Origin: WHUA01 sp963711215 | GTDB lineage: Bacteria; Pseudomonadota; Alphaproteobacteria; UBA8366 | NCBI GenBank assembly: GCA_963711215.1 | Contig: CAVQDH010000013.1 | Location: 496,001 to 560,000 of the forward strand | Reading direction: 5' to 3' | DNA length: 64,000 bases | In this document: in pieces, positions 11,082 to 20,062 of the stretch | How the letters are laid out: each line of letters opens with the position of its first letter | Position numbering within the stretch: the first letter of the stretch is position 1 | Notes under the pieces: model-generated | The model's input: the letters and a program-made list of their open reading frames with translations, nothing else | Databases searched by the model: none | What the model was told of the DNA's origin: nothing | Made by a program: the position numbers and the translations under genes

Positions 11082-12473
11082 CTATGCCGCCAGCAGCGCC
11101 GCCGCCTTGGCGCGCGCGGCCCGGGCGTCGCCGGCGGCGCCGCAGCCTTCGAGCGCCTCCGCGTAGAGCTTCCAGGACGGCGCGCTGGTCGGGTTCGCCG
11201 CCGTGCGCTCGGCAAACAGCGCGCGGGCCAGCGCGTGTTGCCCGTCCTTGAGCGCGGCGTCCAGCAGCATGCGCTCCCAGACGTCGCGCTGCGCCCAGCT
11301 GCCGCCGAGCGGCCGCATGCGGTAGCGCGTGTCCAGCATGATCCGCACCACGCGGGCATAGTCGCGGGCGGCATAGGCGAGGATGGCTTCCGCGACCGGG
11401 ATCCCGGCGTCGCGGTAGACCGGCGCAAGGGAGCTGCGGTCGTCGCTTGTGGGCGAGGCGAAGTCCTTCATCGAGGCGAGGATGGCCTCCGCCTCGGCGC
11501 GCCGGCCGGCCATGACCAGCGCCATGATGAAATGCAGGTCGTTGAACGGCCGTAGCCGGTCGGCGACGCGCCCGGCGCAGACATGCGCGATCGAATTCCA
11601 GCGGCCGCCGACGTCGATGCCCAGCATGGCGAGGCGCATCAGCATGCTGGACGCGTTGCCGATGTCGATATTGTCCTCGGACGGCTCGGCCCAGAACTGC
11701 CGGTCATAGGCATCGAGCACGTCGTCATAGCGCTCGAACTCGAGATAGTGCAGCGCGCGGTGCCACCACATGTGATGGGCGAACACGCCGCGCTTCTTCC
11801 ACGCTTCCTCGTGTTCGTCGACCCAGGCGATGCCTTCCTTGCGGCGGCCCTGCGCCTCCAGCACATGCGCCACGCAATGGCCGGCCCAGATGTCGTTCTC
11901 GTTGATCTCGACCGCGCGGCGGCCGAGCGCTTCCGCCGGCACGAACTCGCTGTTCTCTTCATGCGAAAAGCCGCGGCAGCCAAGCACGAAGCCGTAGCCC
12001 GGCACGGCGTCGCTCCAGCGCGGCATGACGCGCGCCATGGAATCGCGCATCCGCGCCAGGTCGCCGAGGAAGAAATGCATGGTGTGGGCGAGGCGCATCG
12101 CCAGGATGTCGTGCGGATGGTCGACCAGGATGTCGTCCCAGATCCGGTTGGTCTGCCGGATGTCGCCGGCGCACCAGGCGGCCAGCGCGTCGATATGCTT
12201 GCGCTCGCGGTCGGTGGCCGTCCCGGCAAGGGCCTGCGCCTTGGCGAGCGCGTCCGGGCTCTGCGCCGTCAGATGCGCCTGCGCCGGCAGGCGAAGGAAA
12301 TAGCCGCGCAGGCACTGGCCCATCACCATGTCCGGGTCGACCTCGGCCACGCCTTTCAGCAGCAGGCCGGCGTCGCGGCCCGAGGCAAGAAAGGCGTCGA
12401 CGCAGGCATCGAAGGCGTCGACCGCCGCCTGGCTCGCCGCCGTCATGGGGAGTCCGCGCTTGTCCTTGAACAT
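11082..12473 (-). CDS. TPR protein of the TTC38 type
   Basis: 463 residues rich in helical TPR-like repeats and colinear with bacterial homologues of tetratricopeptide repeat protein 38. Landmarks are the conserved HPHDILAMRLAHTMHFFLGD, VPGYGFVLGCRGFSHEE, NENDIWAGHCVAHVLEAQGR, HHMWWHRALHYLE and the end SWKLYAEALEG. No signal peptide, so cytosolic; a protein-protein scaffold is the usual guess. The ATG at 12473 is preceded by GGAAGAAA, and the family N-terminus starts close to it. It lies 17 bases after the stop of the unknown gene at 12491-13069 on the same strand, suggesting an operon. Confidence 0.85.
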   Translation of the reverse strand: MFKDKRGLPMTAASQAAVDAFDACVDAFLASGRDAGLLLKGVAEVDPDMVMGQCLRGYFLRLPAQAHLTAQSPDALAKAQALAGTATDRERKHIDALAAWCAGDIRQTNRIWDDILVDHPHDILAMRLAHTMHFFLGDLARMRDSMARVMPRWSDAVPGYGFVLGCRGFSHEENSEFVPAEALGRRAVEINENDIWAGHCVAHVLEAQGRRKEGIAWVDEHEEAWKKRGVFAHHMWWHRALHYLEFERYDDVLDAYDRQFWAEPSEDNIDIGNASSMLMRLAMLGIDVGGRWNSIAHVCAGRVADRLRPFNDLHFIMALVMAGRRAEAEAILASMKDFASPTSDDRSSLAPVYRDAGIPVAEAILAYAARDYARVVRIMLDTRYRMRPLGGSWAQRDVWERMLLDAALKDGQHALARALFAERTAANPTSAPSWKLYAEALEGCGAAGDARAARAKAAALLAA

Positions 12474-12490
12474 TTTCTTCCTTTCGCTCT

Positions 12491-13069
12491 TTAACGCTCT
12501 TCCGTCCAGCTCTCCGAGAAGGCGAGCGCGCAAGTGCTGAAGGGCCGGCCCTCGCGCTCGCGCGGCCAGGGCTTGCCCGCGGCATCGACGCCGTTCACCG
12601 TCAGCCGCGCGCCGAGCGAGGGCACCAGCACGGTGCAGAGCCCGTAGCGCCGGCCCGGCACCTCGTCGGCTGGGTGTGCAGCAGCAGCGGGTCGCCGCAC
12701 TCGTACCAGGTGAGGGTGATCTCCTCGTCCAGCGTCTCGACCCGCTCGGTCCAGAAGATGTCGGGGTTGCCTTCCTTGCCGAACTGGGCGTCGCGCACCG
12801 GGATCGCGGTGTCGGCCAATCTCGGCGTTCAGCATGCCCTGCACCGTGGTCTGCAGCCAGCGCGCCATGGCGATGTTGTCGGAATAGATGCGCCAGCGGT
12901 TTTCCGTCAGCTCGCTCTTGAGATAGAGCACATGCCCCGGCCCGGCAGCGCAGAAGTAGATGCGCCAGAAGCTCGCCGTCGTCGTGAAATTGTCGCTGTC
13001 GGTCGCGCAGAGCCGGATGAACGGGTTCTCGCCCGTCAGGATCACGCGGTTTGGGTCTGCGATGGTCAT
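12491..13069 (-). CDS. Conserved hypothetical protein upstream of TTC38-like gene (two compensating frameshifts)
   Basis: About 192 residues, family not recognised. Segments in order: NRVILTGENPFIRLCATDSDN, FWRIYFCAAGPGHVLYLKSE, DNIAMARWLQTTVQG, then after a frame change near 12818 IPVRDAQFGKEGNPDIFWTE, EEITLTWYECGDPLLLHTQP, and after a second change near 12666 RRYGLCTVLVPSLGARLTVNG and the end ALAFSESWTEER. The two shifts are a surplus base and a missing base, restoring the original frame. The mixed beta-strand pattern with many aromatic residues suggests a compact ligand-binding or barrel fold. AGGAACC precedes the ATG. Its pairing with the TPR gene is the main clue to function. Confidence 0.65.
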   Translation of the reverse strand: MTIADPNRVILTGENPFIRLCATDSDNFTTTASFWRIYFCAAGPGHVLYLKSELTENRWRIYSDNIAMARWLQTTVQGMLNAEIGRHRDPGARRPVRQGRQPRHLLDRAGRDAGRGDHPHLVRVRRPAAAAHPADEVPGRRYGLCTVLVPSLGARLTVNGVDAAGKPWPREREGRPFSTCALAFSESWTEER

Positions 13070-13177
13070 GGTTCCTGGCTCCATCGGTTGAGGGGCCGCC
13101 GCGATCCATACTATAGCCCGCCTCTTGCGCGCGAACCGCCATCGCTGGGATCATGCGCTGGAAAGGGAGCGAAGCGC

Positions 13178-14235
13178 ATGACCGAGATCAAAACCATGCT
13201 CGTGATCGGCGCGACCGGGGTGATCGGGCGGCGGACGATCCAGCATCTCGACGCGGCCCAGGGCTGGCGGGCGATCGGCGTGTCGCGCCGCAAGCCGGAC
13301 TACCCGACCGAGGCGGCGCATGTCTCCGCCGACCTGATGGACAAGGACGACTGCAAGGCGAAGCTCGGCGCGCTCGACGGCGTCACGCATCTGCTCTACG
13401 CCGCCTACAGCGACCGCCCGACCTGGGCCGCGCAATGCGCGCCCAACGCGCTGATGCTGGAGAACGTGCTGGACGGCATCGAGGCCGGCGGCGCCAAGCT
13501 CGAGCGCATCGTCCTGATGCAGGGCACGAAGTATTACGGCTCGCATCTCGGGCCCTTCAAGACGCCGGCGCTGGAGAGCGACCCGCGCCACATGCCGCCC
13601 AACTTCTACTTCAACCAGCAGGACCTGCTGATGGAGCGCCAGGCGCGGCGGCCGTGGCGCTGGACCTGCCTGCGCCCGCACACGGTCTGCGGCTTCGCGG
13701 TCGGCATGCCGATGAACCTGGTCGCGGTGATCGGCGTCTACGCTGCGATCTCGAAGGAGCTCGGCCTGCCGCTGCGCTTCCCGGGCACGGAAGCCTGCTA
13801 CCGCGCGGTGTTCCAGGTGACGGACGCCGACCTGCTGGCGCGCGCGACGCTGTGGGCGGCCGGACACGCCGGCCTGCGCCGACGAGGCCTTCAACATCAC
13901 CAACGGCGACTTCTTCCGCTGGCAGCATCTCTGGCCGCGCTTCGCTACGCTTCTTCGGCATGGACTACGCGCCGCCGCAGGCGATCCGCCTCGCCGAGTT
14001 CATGGCCGACAAGGAGCCGCTGTGGCGCGAGATGGTGCGGAAATACGAGCTGATGGACACGCCCTTTGCCCAGGCCGCGCACTGGCCCTTCGGCGACTAC
14101 ATCTTCAACCAGTACTGGGACATCATGTCCGACACCCTGAAGGCGCGGCAGGCCGGCTTCCCCGACTGCGAGCCGAGTGCGCCCATGTTCCTCCGGCTAT
14201 TCGCGGAGCTCCGCGAGCGGCGGTTTATTCCGTGA
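13178..14235 (+). CDS. PRISE-type short-chain reductase (two frameshifts)
   Basis: About 351 residues of the extended short-chain dehydrogenase group that includes progesterone 5-beta-reductase and iridoid synthase (PRISE), NADPH-dependent enone reductases. Rossmann motif GATGVIG at residues 11-17; the family segments VTHLLYAAYSDRPTW, LMQGTKYYGSHLGP (catalytic Tyr), NFYFNQQDLL, WTCLRPHTVCGFAVG, FNITNGDFFRW and the Trp-rich end follow. Surplus bases near 13866 (WAAG to TPACADEAFN) and near 13947 (WPRFA to RFFGMDYAPP) break the frame twice. It is divergent from the 12491-13069 gene. Substrate is likely an alpha,beta-unsaturated carbonyl, but this is family inference. Confidence 0.85.
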
Positions 14236-14396
14236 GGCGGCGCCTTCGTTCGACGTCGTTGTGTGGTTGCCGAGGCCGTCGCATGGATAGCCCTCGACAG
14301 GCCGGGCTATGAGGCTAACTTGTTGAATTCATTAAAGATCCCCATGCCCGAGCTTGTTCGAGGCATCGACGGCTCGGGGTTGCTGTCAGCGTGCCT

Positions 14397-15258
14397 CTAC
14401 GCCGCCGCCTCTTCGCCGGCGACCGTCGTCCGGTGCAGCACGCGCGGGTGCTCGGTGATCGCGTAGGGCGTGGCGCGGTGGAGGACGGCGCGGTTGTCGT
14501 ACATCACCAGGTCGCGGGCGCGCCACTGATGGCGGTAGACGAAGTCGCGCCGGGTGGCGAATTCCAGCAGCTCGGCGAGCAGCGCGCGGCCTTCCGCTTC
14601 CGGCATGTCCTGGATGTGCGAGGCGTGCGAACCCACGAACAGCGCCTTCCGCCCGTTCACCGGGTTGCGGCGGATGATCGCCTGCGGCACCGGCGGGAAG
14701 CGCTTGTCCTCCTCGTCGCTCGAGATCTTGATGTCCATGCCGCGCCGCGAGGTGGCGTAGTGGTGGATCGCAACGAGGCCCTCGAGCCGGCGCTTGCCGT
14801 CTTCCGGCAGCGCGTTGTAGGCGGCGCGCAGCGAGGCGAACTCGGTTGCGCCGCCGTCCGGCGGCAGGATGCGCGCATGCAGCAGCGACGCCTTGGCCGG
14901 CACGCGCTTGAACGAGCTGTCGGAATGCCAGTTGCGCTGGCCGATGCGGAACTGCACGCGCGGATCGTCGGCGGCCATCAGCTTGCCGTCCGGGTCGAGG
15001 TTCGAGATCACCGAGACCGGCTTGTTGGTGTGGTTGTTGGCGACATGCGCATGCGTCTTCTCCAGCGCGCCGAAGCGGCGGCTGAAGGCGATCTGCGCGT
15101 CGTCGTCGAGATCCTGCTCGGGGAAGACCAGCACGGAATGGCTTTCGAACGCCTCGTCGATCACCGAGAAGTCGAGATCGCTCAAGGGCTCGCCTGAGGT
15201 CGACGCCCGTGATTTCCGCGCCGAAGACAGGCGTGATCCGCCGCACCGATATCGCCAT
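14397..15258 (-). CDS. TauD/TfdA-family Fe(II)/2-oxoglutarate dioxygenase (one frameshift)
   Basis: About 286 residues. The N-terminus MAISVRRITPVFGAEITGVDL is typical, and after a surplus base near 15190 the protein continues LSDLDFSVIDEAFESHSVLVFPEQ. The iron triad is H and D of NWHSDSSF and the distal His of NRAVLHRAT; the 2-oxoglutarate-binding Arg is in HPRVLHRT. Family members hydroxylate substrates such as taurine, alkyl sulfates or 2,4-D; none can be chosen. GAGGAAACG precedes the ATG at 15258. It stands alone, followed on its upstream side by the repeat-filled gap 15259-15588. Confidence 0.87.
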
Positions 15259-15347
15259 CGTTTCCTCGCCCACGCTTGCCGTTTCGTTACGGCGATTGTG
15301 CCGCAGACGGGGCGGGCGCGTCCAATCGGGGTGGGGGGCGTACGATG

Positions 15348-15577
15348 TCACCCCACGCCTGAATCCTCCCCTGCAAGGGGAGAACGATCGCATTTGACGG
15401 CGTGAGGACGATGGGACGAGTGCAGTGCGTGCTTCGACAAGCTCAGCATGAGGTTTTTTTCTCAATGCCACAAAGACATTACCTCATCCTGAGCTTGTCG
15501 AAGGGCGCACGGCGTTGATGCACGAAAATGCAAATGCGATAGCCCTGCCTTGACGGGGAGGGCCGGGGTGGGGGGCA
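15348..15577. repeat. Family B inverted doublet with a family C doublet nested inside
   Basis: The outer arms (15348-15396 and 15531-15577) are inverted copies of repeat family B: each has a short GGGGA hairpin and a GTGGGG tail, and their inner ends CGATCGCATTTG and CAAATGCGAT pair with each other. Between them sits a complete family C doublet (15425-15510). The gap 15259-15588 has no other content. The nesting implies that one element inserted into the other or that they were captured together; the order of events is an inference. Confidence 0.7.
15425..15510. repeat. Family C inverted doublet
   Basis: Two 30-base arms, 15425-15454 and 15481-15510, are inverted copies matching at 27 of 30 positions, around the core TTCGACAAGCTCAG. 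They enclose 26 bases with a T-run. The transcript could fold into a long hairpin. A single related copy is at 42571-42599. This core is common between genes in many proteobacteria. Confidence 0.8.
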
Positions 15578-15588
15578 GCTGATAGCGC

Positions 15589-16362
15589 TTACTTCGCGCC
15601 GAACACCTTCTTCAGCAGCGCGGTGCTTTGCTTCGCCGGGTCGTCGCGGATCGCGGCTTCTTCCTTGCCGAGATAGAGGAAGATGCCGTCCATGCCCTTC
15701 TGCACGACATAGCTCGTCAGGTTCGCCTTGGCGTCGGGCACGAAGGGCATCCGCTTATACTGCGCGATGACGTTGTCGTAGGACTGGATCGCGCCGACCT
15801 CCGAGAGGCTCTGGTTGACGACCGGCGTCATCTCGGCCGCGAGCGGCTTCGACATCTTCGACTGGAAATACTGGGTCGCCGCGTCCTTCGGGCCGTCGTA
15901 GATCTTGCGCGCGTCGTCGATCGACATGTCGGCGATGGCGTCGGTGAACAGCTTGCGCGCCTTCGGCGCCGCGGCCTCGGCGGCGCGGTTGAGCTTGAGC
16001 TCGAGGTCGTCGAGCATGCCCGACATGCCGGCGCCCTTGAGCGCCGACTGCACCGTCTTCAGCGAGCTCGGCAGCGGCAGGTGGATCGCCGGGTCCTTGT
16101 TGTAGCCGTCGGTCGCGCCGACCTGCGAGACCACGCGGTCCGCGCCGACACGCAACGCTTCCTTCAGGCCGCTGGCGATGTCGCCGGTGGACAGCGCGGA
16201 CGCGGCGCCCGAGCCCGACGACGATCCGCCGGACGAGCCGCCAAGCATGTCCTGGCCCTTCTTCAGCATGTCGCTGAACTGGGCCGTGGCGGGATGGGCG
16301 AAGAGGAAGGCGAGCAGCACGGCGACGCCGAATGCCCGAGCCGGAAAAGTGCGATTTTTCAT
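15589..16362 (-). CDS. DUF4197 secreted protein
   Basis: 257 residues with a signal peptide ending near HPATAQ, a low-complexity Gly/Ser linker (about residues 40-55), and then the DUF4197 domain: IASGLKEALRVGADRVVSQVG, DPAIHLPLPSSLKTVQSALK, LNRAAEAAAPKARKLFTDAI, DARKIYDGPKDAATQYFQ and the conserved end GIFLYLGKEEAAIRDDP. The domain is a mostly helical periplasmic module of unknown role. It is divergent from pncA with a 194-base spacer. All family landmarks are present and the length is normal. Confidence 0.9.
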   Translation of the reverse strand: MKNRTFPARAFGVAVLLAFLFAHPATAQFSDMLKKGQDMLGGSSGGSSSGSGAASALSTGDIASGLKEALRVGADRVVSQVGATDGYNKDPAIHLPLPSSLKTVQSALKGAGMSGMLDDLELKLNRAAEAAAPKARKLFTDAIADMSIDDARKIYDGPKDAATQYFQSKMSKPLAAEMTPVVNQSLSEVGAIQSYDNVIAQYKRMPFVPDAKANLTSYVVQKGMDGIFLYLGKEEAAIRDDPAKQSTALLKKVFGAK

Positions 16363-16556
16363 AGGGTCCTAAAAGAGCATACGTGAAGGCAACTTCGCTT
16401 ATCTTCGGCTGGCCGGCGAACGGTTACAAGCTTTTGTGGAATGAAACGGCTTTTCTGTTGCTCGAGCGCAACCGCCGGCTGTCCTCCGTCGGGTAAGCTT
16501 TAGTGCTTGCAATGAGCACTTGATATGATCGGCCGGGGCGCGACATTGTTTGACAC

Positions 16557-17198
16557 ATGGCGGATCGGTATGGGGTGACAGACAGCGGCGTTCTGCTCGT
16601 CGTCGACCTGCAGAATGATTTCTGCCCGGGCGGCGCGCTCGCGGTGCGGGACGGCGACGCCGTGGTGCCGCTGGCCAACCGGCTGATGGCGGCCTTTCCG
16701 CATGTCGTGCTGACGCAGGACTGGCACCCCCACGACCATTTCTCCTTCGCCTCGGCCTATCCCGGCAAGCAGCCCTTCGAGACGATCGAGGCGCCTTACG
16801 GCACGCAGGTGCTGTGGCCGGATCATTGCGTGCAAGGAACGTCGGGGGCGGCGTTCCATCCGGATCTCGACCCCACCCGGGCCGAGCTGATCATCCGCAA
16901 GGGCTTCCGCCGCGCGATCAATTCCTATTCGGCCTTCTACGAGAACGACCGCAGGACGCCGACCGGGCTCGGCGGCTATCTCCACGAGCGCGGCCTCGTC
17001 CATGTCTATCTCTGCGGCCTGGCGACCGATTTCTGCGTCGCCTATTCGGCCGAGGACGCCCGGCGCGAGGGATTCACCGTTACGGTGATCGAGGATGCCT
17101 GCCGCGCCATCGACCTCGACGGGTCGCTGCGCCCGGCGATGGAGCGGATGCGCGCGGCGGGCGTGGCCATCGCGGCATCGCAGCGCTTTCTCGGCTGA
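16557..17198 (+). CDS. pncA: Nicotinamidase
   Basis: 213 residues of the isochorismatase-like superfamily; hydrolyses nicotinamide to nicotinate and ammonia for NAD salvage. The catalytic triad is Asp17 (VVDLQNDF), Lys115 (IIRKGF) and Cys160 (CGLATDFC); metal ligands include D55 and H57 of DWHPHDH, and the cis-peptide segment is in GLATDF. The next gene, 14 bases downstream, is pncB, so the two form a two-step salvage operon giving nicotinate mononucleotide. There is no strong ribosome site before the ATG at 16557; another start is not evident because the family N-terminus begins here. Confidence 0.95.
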   Translation: MADRYGVTDSGVLLVVDLQNDFCPGGALAVRDGDAVVPLANRLMAAFPHVVLTQDWHPHDHFSFASAYPGKQPFETIEAPYGTQVLWPDHCVQGTSGAAFHPDLDPTRAELIIRKGFRRAINSYSAFYENDRRTPTGLGGYLHERGLVHVYLCGLATDFCVAYSAEDARREGFTVTVIEDACRAIDLDGSLRPAMERMRAAGVAIAASQRFLG

Positions 17199-17212
17199 GG
17201 GGAGGCAGGGGC

Positions 17213-18629
17213 GTGAACGACCGGCTCTTATCGAAAACGCCGTCGGCGGCGGAACAGGCGATGCGCCGGGCCTACGCGGCGCGGCCCGGCAACAGCGCGC
17301 TGCTCACCGACCTCTATCAGCTCAACATGATCCGGGGCTATCTGGAAACCGGCATGACGGAGACGGCGGTCTTCGAGTTCTTCGTGCGGCGGCTGCCGGC
17401 GCCGCGCGGCTTCCTGATGGCGGCCGGGCTGGCGCAGGTCGTGGAGTATCTCGAAGGGCTGCGCTTCACGCCGGACGAGCTGCAATGGCTCGCGGAATTG
17501 GAGCGGTTCGACGCGACGATGATCGACTACCTCGCATCGCTCCGCTTCACCGGCGACGTCGACGCGATGCCGGAAGGCACCGTGTTCTTCGCCGACGAGC
17601 CGATCCTGCGCGTCGCCGCGCCGCTGCCGCTGGCGCAGCTCGTCGAGACGCGGATCATCAACCTGCTGCATTTCGAGAGCCTGATCGCGTCCAAGGCGGC
17701 GCGCATGGTGCTGGCGGCGCCGGGCAAGATCCTGCTCGATTTCGGGCTCCGGCGCGCGCATGCGGCGGAGGCGGGCATGCTGGCCGCGCGCGCCAGCTAC
17801 CTCGCGGGCTTCACGGGCACGGCGACGGTGCCGGCGCTGCCGCTCTTCGGCATCCCGGTCTTCGGCACCATGGCGCATTCCTTCATCCAGGCGCATCACG
17901 ACGAGGCCAAGGCGTTCGAGGATTTCGCGCACGCGCGGCCCGACGCCACCGTCTTCCTGATCGACACCTACGACACCGAGAAAGCGGCCGCGAAGGTGGT
18001 GGCGCTCGCGCCCAAGCTGGCGCGGGACGGCATCCGCATCCAGGGCGTGCGCATCGACAGCGGCGACCTGGCGGACCATGCGCGCAAGGTGCGCCCGATC
18101 CTCGACGCGGGCGGCCTCGCCGAGGTCAAGATCTTCGCGAGCGGCGGGCTCGACGAGCACGACCTGCTGGCGTTCACCCGGGACGGCGCGCCGATCGACG
18201 GCTACGGCATCGGCACCAGCCTGACCACGTCATCCGATGCGCCCGCGCTCGACTGCGCCTACAAGCTGCAGGAATACGCCGGCACGCCGCGGCGCAAGAA
18301 GTCCGAGGGCAAGGCGACCTGGCCCGGCCGCAAGCAGGTGTTCCGCCGCTTCGACGCGGACGGGCGCCTGGCCGGGCGACCGGATCGCGCTGGAAGGCGA
18401 GCGGGACGGCGAGGGCGCAACGCCGCTGCTGGCGCCGGTCATGCGGGCGGGCCGGCTGGTGGCGGCCTTGCCGGCGCTGGAGGCGTCGCGGGCCGCGGCG
18501 GCGCGCAACCTGGCGGCGCTGCCGGAGCCCCTGCGCCGGCTTGAGGAGGGGGCGACGTATCCGGTTACCGTTTCCGACGGCCTGAAGGCCATGGCGGCCG
18601 AGATGGACCGCCATCTCGGCGGCGCCTGA
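17213..18629 (+). CDS. pncB: Nicotinate phosphoribosyltransferase (one frameshift)
   Basis: About 471 residues; converts nicotinate and PRPP to nicotinate mononucleotide, using ATP hydrolysis. Family landmarks: ALLTDLYQLNMIRGYLETGM, FEFFVRRLPAPRGFLMAAGL, ETRIINLLHFESLIASKAAR, DFGLRRAHAAEAG, GTMAHSFIQAHHDEAKAF (catalytic His region), RIDSGDLADHARKVR, IFASGGLDEHDL and DGYGIGTSLTTSSDAP. A surplus C near 18376 shifts the frame: GRLAG continues as DRIALEGERDGEG and ends MAAEMDRHLGGA. Start is GTG with GGAGGCAGGG just upstream. It follows pncA directly. Confidence 0.93.
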
Positions 18630-18804
18630 CCGCGGCCCGAACCCATCGGATAGCGCGTAGCCCCTCTGCGCGCCGTTCCGCGGGCGCAATGAGAGTCGGC
18701 TTTTCCGGCCAGCTGCGCTATTACTGTCCGACGCCGCCCGGCCGCGCGACCATGCCGCGCCGGGGTGGCCACGGGACAATCACGACGGATCATCATAGCG
18801 GACA

Positions 18805-19431
18805 ATGCGCATCTTTATCGCTGGACAGAAGGCACTCGGAGATCAGGTCTACAAGCTTTGCGTCGCGCGCGGGCATGAGATAGCCGGGGTCAGCGCACCG
18901 CCCTTCGGCGGCGACGGCGAAAAGCCCGACCGGCTGCGCGCCGATGCCGAGAAGGACGGCGTGCTCTGGATCGAGGCGGGCAAGCTCAACGCCAACACGC
19001 TGCCCGACGGCGTCGACCTGATCTGCGCCGCGCACAGCCACGACTTCATCGGCCGCAAGACGCGCGAGAAGGCGCGGCTCGGCGCCATCGGCTACCATCC
19101 GAGCCTGCTGCCGCTGCATCGCGGGCGCGACGCCATCGTCTGGACGCTGCACATGGGCGAGAAGGTGACCGGCGGCACGGTCTACTGGATGAACGACATC
19201 ATGGACGGCGGCGACATCGCCGCGCAGGAGCATATCTTCATCCCGGCCGGGGCGACCGCGGGCGATTTGTGGCGCGACCAGCTTTTCCCGCTCGGCCTCA
19301 AGCTCTACGAGCGCGTGCTGTCGGACCTGGAGCAGGGCATCGTCGTGCGCCAGCCGCAGGACCACGACCTCGCCACCTGGGAGCCGTCCTGGCACCGCCC
19401 GCCGCTGACCCGGCCTGATCCGGAGGGATAG
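18805..19431 (+). CDS. Formyltransferase-family protein with altered catalytic Asn
   Basis: 208 residues of the formyl-THF-dependent formyltransferase fold found in methionyl-tRNA formyltransferase, PurN and ArnA. The signature loop is AIGYHPSLLPLHRGRD: His and SLLP are kept, but the Asn expected two residues before the His is Gly. The catalytic Asp is likely in NDIMDGGDI. The protein lacks the C-terminal OB-like domain of tRNA formyltransferases, so its acceptor is not initiator tRNA; a sugar, amino sugar or other amine is possible. It stands alone downstream of the pncA-pncB pair with a 175-base gap. Confidence 0.83.
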   Translation: MRIFIAGQKALGDQVYKLCVARGHEIAGVSAPPFGGDGEKPDRLRADAEKDGVLWIEAGKLNANTLPDGVDLICAAHSHDFIGRKTREKARLGAIGYHPSLLPLHRGRDAIVWTLHMGEKVTGGTVYWMNDIMDGGDIAAQEHIFIPAGATAGDLWRDQLFPLGLKLYERVLSDLEQGIVVRQPQDHDLATWEPSWHRPPLTRPDPEG

Positions 19432-19447
19432 GGCAGGGCCTCCGTCC

Positions 19448-19612
19448 GCCCCCCACCCTGACCCTCCCCCCACGCGGCGGGTGTCGACCGGCCGCGATCA
19501 AGGATAGAGCGGCGCGCGGCGGCACGCGCGCCGCAAGGCGCGGCGGTATTATTAATGTCGGCGAACGGTCGACATCCTCCCGCCTTGCGGGGGAGGATTT
19601 AGGTGGGGGGCA
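19448..19612. repeat. Family B inverted doublet
   Basis: Left arm 19448-19481 (C-rich, reverse orientation) and right arm about 19567-19612 with the hairpin CCTCCCGCCTTGCGGGGGAG followed by GGTGGGGGG. The GTCGAC steps just inside both arms also pair. It lies between the convergent formyltransferase and VOC genes, and so could terminate transcription from both sides. Confidence 0.65.
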
Positions 19613-19619
19613 GTAACGT

Positions 19620-20046
19620 CTACTCCGGCAGCACCAGCGCGCCGTCCTCGTTGAGCGGGAAGGTCGGATTCCAGGCGATTTCCCAGAGGAAGCCGTCCGG
19701 GTCCGCGAAGAAGCCCACATAGCCGCCCCAGAAGACGTCGATAGGCCGGCTTGACGAGCTTGCCGCCCACGGCGACCGCCTCGGCCAGCACGGCGTCGAC
19801 CTCCTCCCGGCTGCGGGCGTTGTAGGCGAGCGAGAAGCCGGGAAAGCCGGAGCCGGCCGGCGAAAGGTCCGCATCCTTGGCCAGCTCGGCGCGCGGATAG
19901 AGCGAGAGCACGATGCCGCCGGCCTGGAAGAAGGCGACCCCTTCGGCCTTGCGGGCCGAGCGCGTCCAGCCGAGCCGCTCGTAGAAGGCCATGCTGCGGG
20001 CGAGGTCGGCCACGCCGAGCGTGATCAGGGTCAGGCGCTGTTCCAA
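19620..20046 (-). CDS. VOC-family (glyoxalase/bleomycin-resistance-like) protein (one frameshift)
   Basis: About 141 residues. Two beta-alpha-beta-beta-beta modules of the vicinal oxygen chelate fold: LTLITLGVADLARSMAFYERLGW with VAFFQAGGIVLSLYPR, and GFSLAYNARSREEVDAVLAE leading, after a surplus base near 19746, to DVFWGGYVGFFADPDGFLWEIAWNP. The final GFLWEIAWNP carries the expected metal Glu. Function may be a dioxygenase, isomerase or resistance protein; nothing narrows it. Start is TTG after GGAGGACGCCCC. The gene upstream on the same strand ends 16 bases before it. Confidence 0.82.
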
Positions 20047-20062
20047 GGGGCGTCCTCCGCCG

